From Athripsodes cinereus (lineage: Eukaryota > Arthropoda > Insecta > Trichoptera > Leptoceridae), in assembly GCA_947579605.1 (NCBI GenBank), contig OX388318.1, forward strand, positions 25,096,098-25,160,097: a stretch of 64,000 bases of DNA, written 5' to 3'. The notes beneath the pieces are model-generated. The model was not told where the DNA came from, searched no databases, and saw only the letters and a list, made by a program, of their open reading frames with translations. This document shows, one piece after another, positions 62,298-64,000 of the stretch. Made by a program: the position numbers and the translations under genes. Within the stretch, counting starts at the first letter, position 1, and each line of letters opens with the position of its first letter.

Positions 62298-63140
62298 AAA
62301 ATGCAGAGAACAGCACATCCTGAATTACTTAATTTTTTGGTGGCACAGAAAAGACGTCTTGCACGTTTATTACATGCGGGTGGTCTGCTGGCTTCCCTAC
62401 TAGGGAGATATGTCTTGATGGTATAATAGCAGTAGGTACAATAATAAATTATCTGATGACTTTTAATTTACCAGAAATATTACTAATGAATTGACATGAT
62501 ATTTCACATTTTTTTCTGATTAACCAGCATTTACACTAACTTATTTTATTTATTATAATAGGTATCTCATATAACTTTCATATCTACATATGGTTTTCGT
62601 TCGGCAGGGTGTGGTTACTAAAGGGACTATCTCCCGCGCAATCTTATACACGAATGCGTGTAAGTTTTAGTTTTGATGCGCAACGCCATGAGACGGTGAG
62701 AAATGGAACTAAAATTCTTCAATTTGACTAGTCAGATTGTAAAACGCCTAGACGTATTGTAATTTGCCTGAATATTATACTTTCGTCATTTTGTAATATG
62801 CCTGCCGTTTGCAAAAAGACGACGCCGTTTGTAAACGGACGGATTCTTCAAAACGACTGCGACATATATATTATACAATGTATATTTATGTAGAATGTGG
62901 ATACCACAGAACGACCATGACACACATCATGTCAAGACTATGGGAGTATAAACATTATTATTATTATATGGGACTGGCTATGGGCTATAGGTCGCCGCAT
63001 GCTTACCAAGCGGTTTAGTGAGGGTCACATTATAAACTTAGTAGACCTATAGCATAATCCCTATTGAGTACCTACTTATACGAATTCAATACAAATTTTG
63101 TAAACACCATGGGTATGCATTATGTAAATGTGAGTGCATT

Positions 63141-63240
63141 TTTTTAAAGATATAAATCTGGGTTTTTGTTATATACCCAAATACAACCTTATACACCCTT
63201 CACAGTAAGCTACTAAAAGCTTGTGTCGTGAAAGAAAAGT
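63141..63240 (-). mobile_element. SINE-A copy, 5'-truncated
   Basis: The minus strand has the 3' half: ACACAAGCTTTTAGTAGCTT, TGTATAAGGTTGTATTTGGG, and ends at AAACCCAGATTTATATC. Confidence 0.8.
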
Positions 63241-63387
63241 TTGGAAGTTTTTGAAATCTAAATAATATCACCATTGATTGAAGAGTACCATTGACTGGAA
63301 TATCCCTTATTGGACAGAAGGCAAGTTTCCACATCACCCCGTAATTCATAATTTAGTAATAAAACAAAATATATGGATATCCACTTG

Positions 63388-63470
63388 CCACTGTTGACTT
63401 TATTAATTTTGCGAACCGGCTTTCAAGAGCTTCTGCTCTCATCATCAGGCAAATCGGTGACCCCAGAGGG
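63388..63470 (-). mobile_element. Penelope-like terminal fragment with ribozyme
   Basis: The hammerhead (63408-63453) is followed on the minus strand by ATTAATAAAGTCAACAGTGG, which also occurs at 58960. This arrangement is like the terminal repeats of Penelope-like elements. No reverse transcriptase or GIY-YIG coding region is found nearby. Confidence 0.5.
63408..63453 (-). ncRNA. Hammerhead ribozyme, near-canonical core
   Basis: Minus strand order: TTTGC (stem I), CTGATGA, GAGAGC-AGAA-GCTCTT (stem II), GAAA, short stem III within GCCGGTT, TTC cleavage triplet, GCAAA (stem I). The core strings are intact, A15.1-U16.1 can form, and the triplet fits NUH. A single U before stem II is the only oddity. 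Confidence 0.65.
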
Positions 63471-63654
63471 GCTAAAAAGGCCACTTTATATGAATCATAG
63501 TAGGAATTTTAAAACGATTTAACGGTAACATTTCACCAAATATGAATTGTAGAGGAATTGCTCAATGTGGCCATTTTAGGTATATTGCTCACTGTCTTAA
63601 TACCCAAACGTTTCTGGACACATAATCTCTGCTAATTGTACCAATTATACTAGG

Positions 63655-63930
63655 TCTTGTCATGATATAACAACTAAATTGGAGGTGACCTACTGTATCG
63701 AAACCAGTGTACGTGGAGCGTGCTTTTGCAATATCTGCACCTGTAGTCTGGAACAGGCTTCCACAAACGATCAGAGAATCGCAGGACATATTTCGTTTCA
63801 AGAACCAATTGAAAACTTATCTATTCAAGAAATCTCACGGAATAATTCAAGCACAACCTTAGTTAGCAAAGAGCGCCCTTGAAGTGGATTTTTTTTCACA
63901 AAACGGCGCTTTACAAATCATCCAAATAAT
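63655..63930 (+). mobile_element. LINE family R C-terminus
   Basis: The frame ending at 63862 reads VERAFAISAPVVWNRLPQTI, then FRFKNQLKTYLFKKSHG. Upstream residues are in a different frame. The 3' sequence GCGCCCTTGAAGTGG, AACGGCGC and an AATAATAAT tail match the family R ends at 3500 and 7418. Confidence 0.72.
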
Positions 63931-64000
63931 AATAATAGGATAATCGTTTTCAACTTTTACATGAGTATTGTGGTTGTGACATAATCCTAAATATTTACCA

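Larger units (their letters stand above)
61710..62440 (+). mobile_element. Family B repeat split by two insertions
   Basis: Family B segments at 61710-61789, 62036-62085 and 62298-62440 are in the correct order (5' block, ACATCTTAAATTCAGCGATG, then CATCCTGAATTACTTAATTT to GTATAATAGCAGTAGG). They are separated by SINE-C (61790-62035) and a LINE tail (62086-62297). Confidence 0.75.
60556..62868. mobile_element. DNA transposon-like unit with 220-base inverted ends
   Basis: GTCGCAGTCGTTTTGAAGAA at 60561 starts a segment whose inverted counterpart ends at 62863. The first 46 bases of the two ends match perfectly. Similarity continues for at least 220 bases, with indels around repeated GGCATATTACAAAA words. 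Long TIRs and an imperfect ATTATA(CA)ATG on both outer sides recall Mutator-like elements. The interior holds only nested retroelements and no transposase frame. Confidence 0.65.

Overview
The window is AT-rich eukaryotic DNA made almost entirely of transposable elements. I found no convincing complete host gene, no genuine tRNA or rRNA gene and no CRISPR array. An insect, most likely a moth or butterfly, is the best guess. The clues are the strong AT bias, the frequent GTAGGTACCTAC motif, Helitron-like ends of the GGGTCAGCTAGT type common in Lepidoptera, tRNA-derived SINEs, and many 5'-truncated non-LTR retrotransposon tails.

The one intact coding unit is a complete Ty3/gypsy-type LTR retrotransposon on the minus strand (27273-33443). 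Its two 375-base LTRs differ at one position that I can see, and it is flanked by CTAT on both sides. It encodes one uninterrupted 1778-residue Gag-Pol. Besides the normal protease, reverse transcriptase, RNase H and integrase, the protein has a SAP-like N-terminus. After the integrase GPY motif it carries a TARG1-type macro (ADP-ribose hydrolase) domain and then a CCCH zinc finger. This extra C-terminal module is the most interesting thing in the window.

Left part (1-27 kb): SINE-A copies, a 287-base tandem satellite interrupted by a loopless 200-base hairpin, LINE fragments of several clades, hAT and Harbinger-like MITEs (families 1-4), a Helitron, and dispersed families B to I. Right part (33.5-64 kb): a second RTE tail with target-site duplication, an hAT element inserted in another inverted-repeat element, Jockey-like LINE remnants, two minisatellites, a transposon-like inverted-repeat pair about 2.3 kb apart that holds nested insertions, and a Penelope-like tail with a hammerhead ribozyme fold.

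Several insertions can be checked inside the window because a paralogous copy of the target repeat lacks them: MITE-3 (25.5 versus 48.2 kb), the hAT (35.8 versus 17.0 kb), a 62-base LINE tail (59.96 versus 26.98 kb) and another LINE tail (12.65 versus 42.95 kb). Different non-LTR elements end in hairpins with similar loops but different, still complementary, stems, which suggests a conserved RNA structure. Family letters are labels used only here. Repeat-family '+' orientation for family B is arbitrary.
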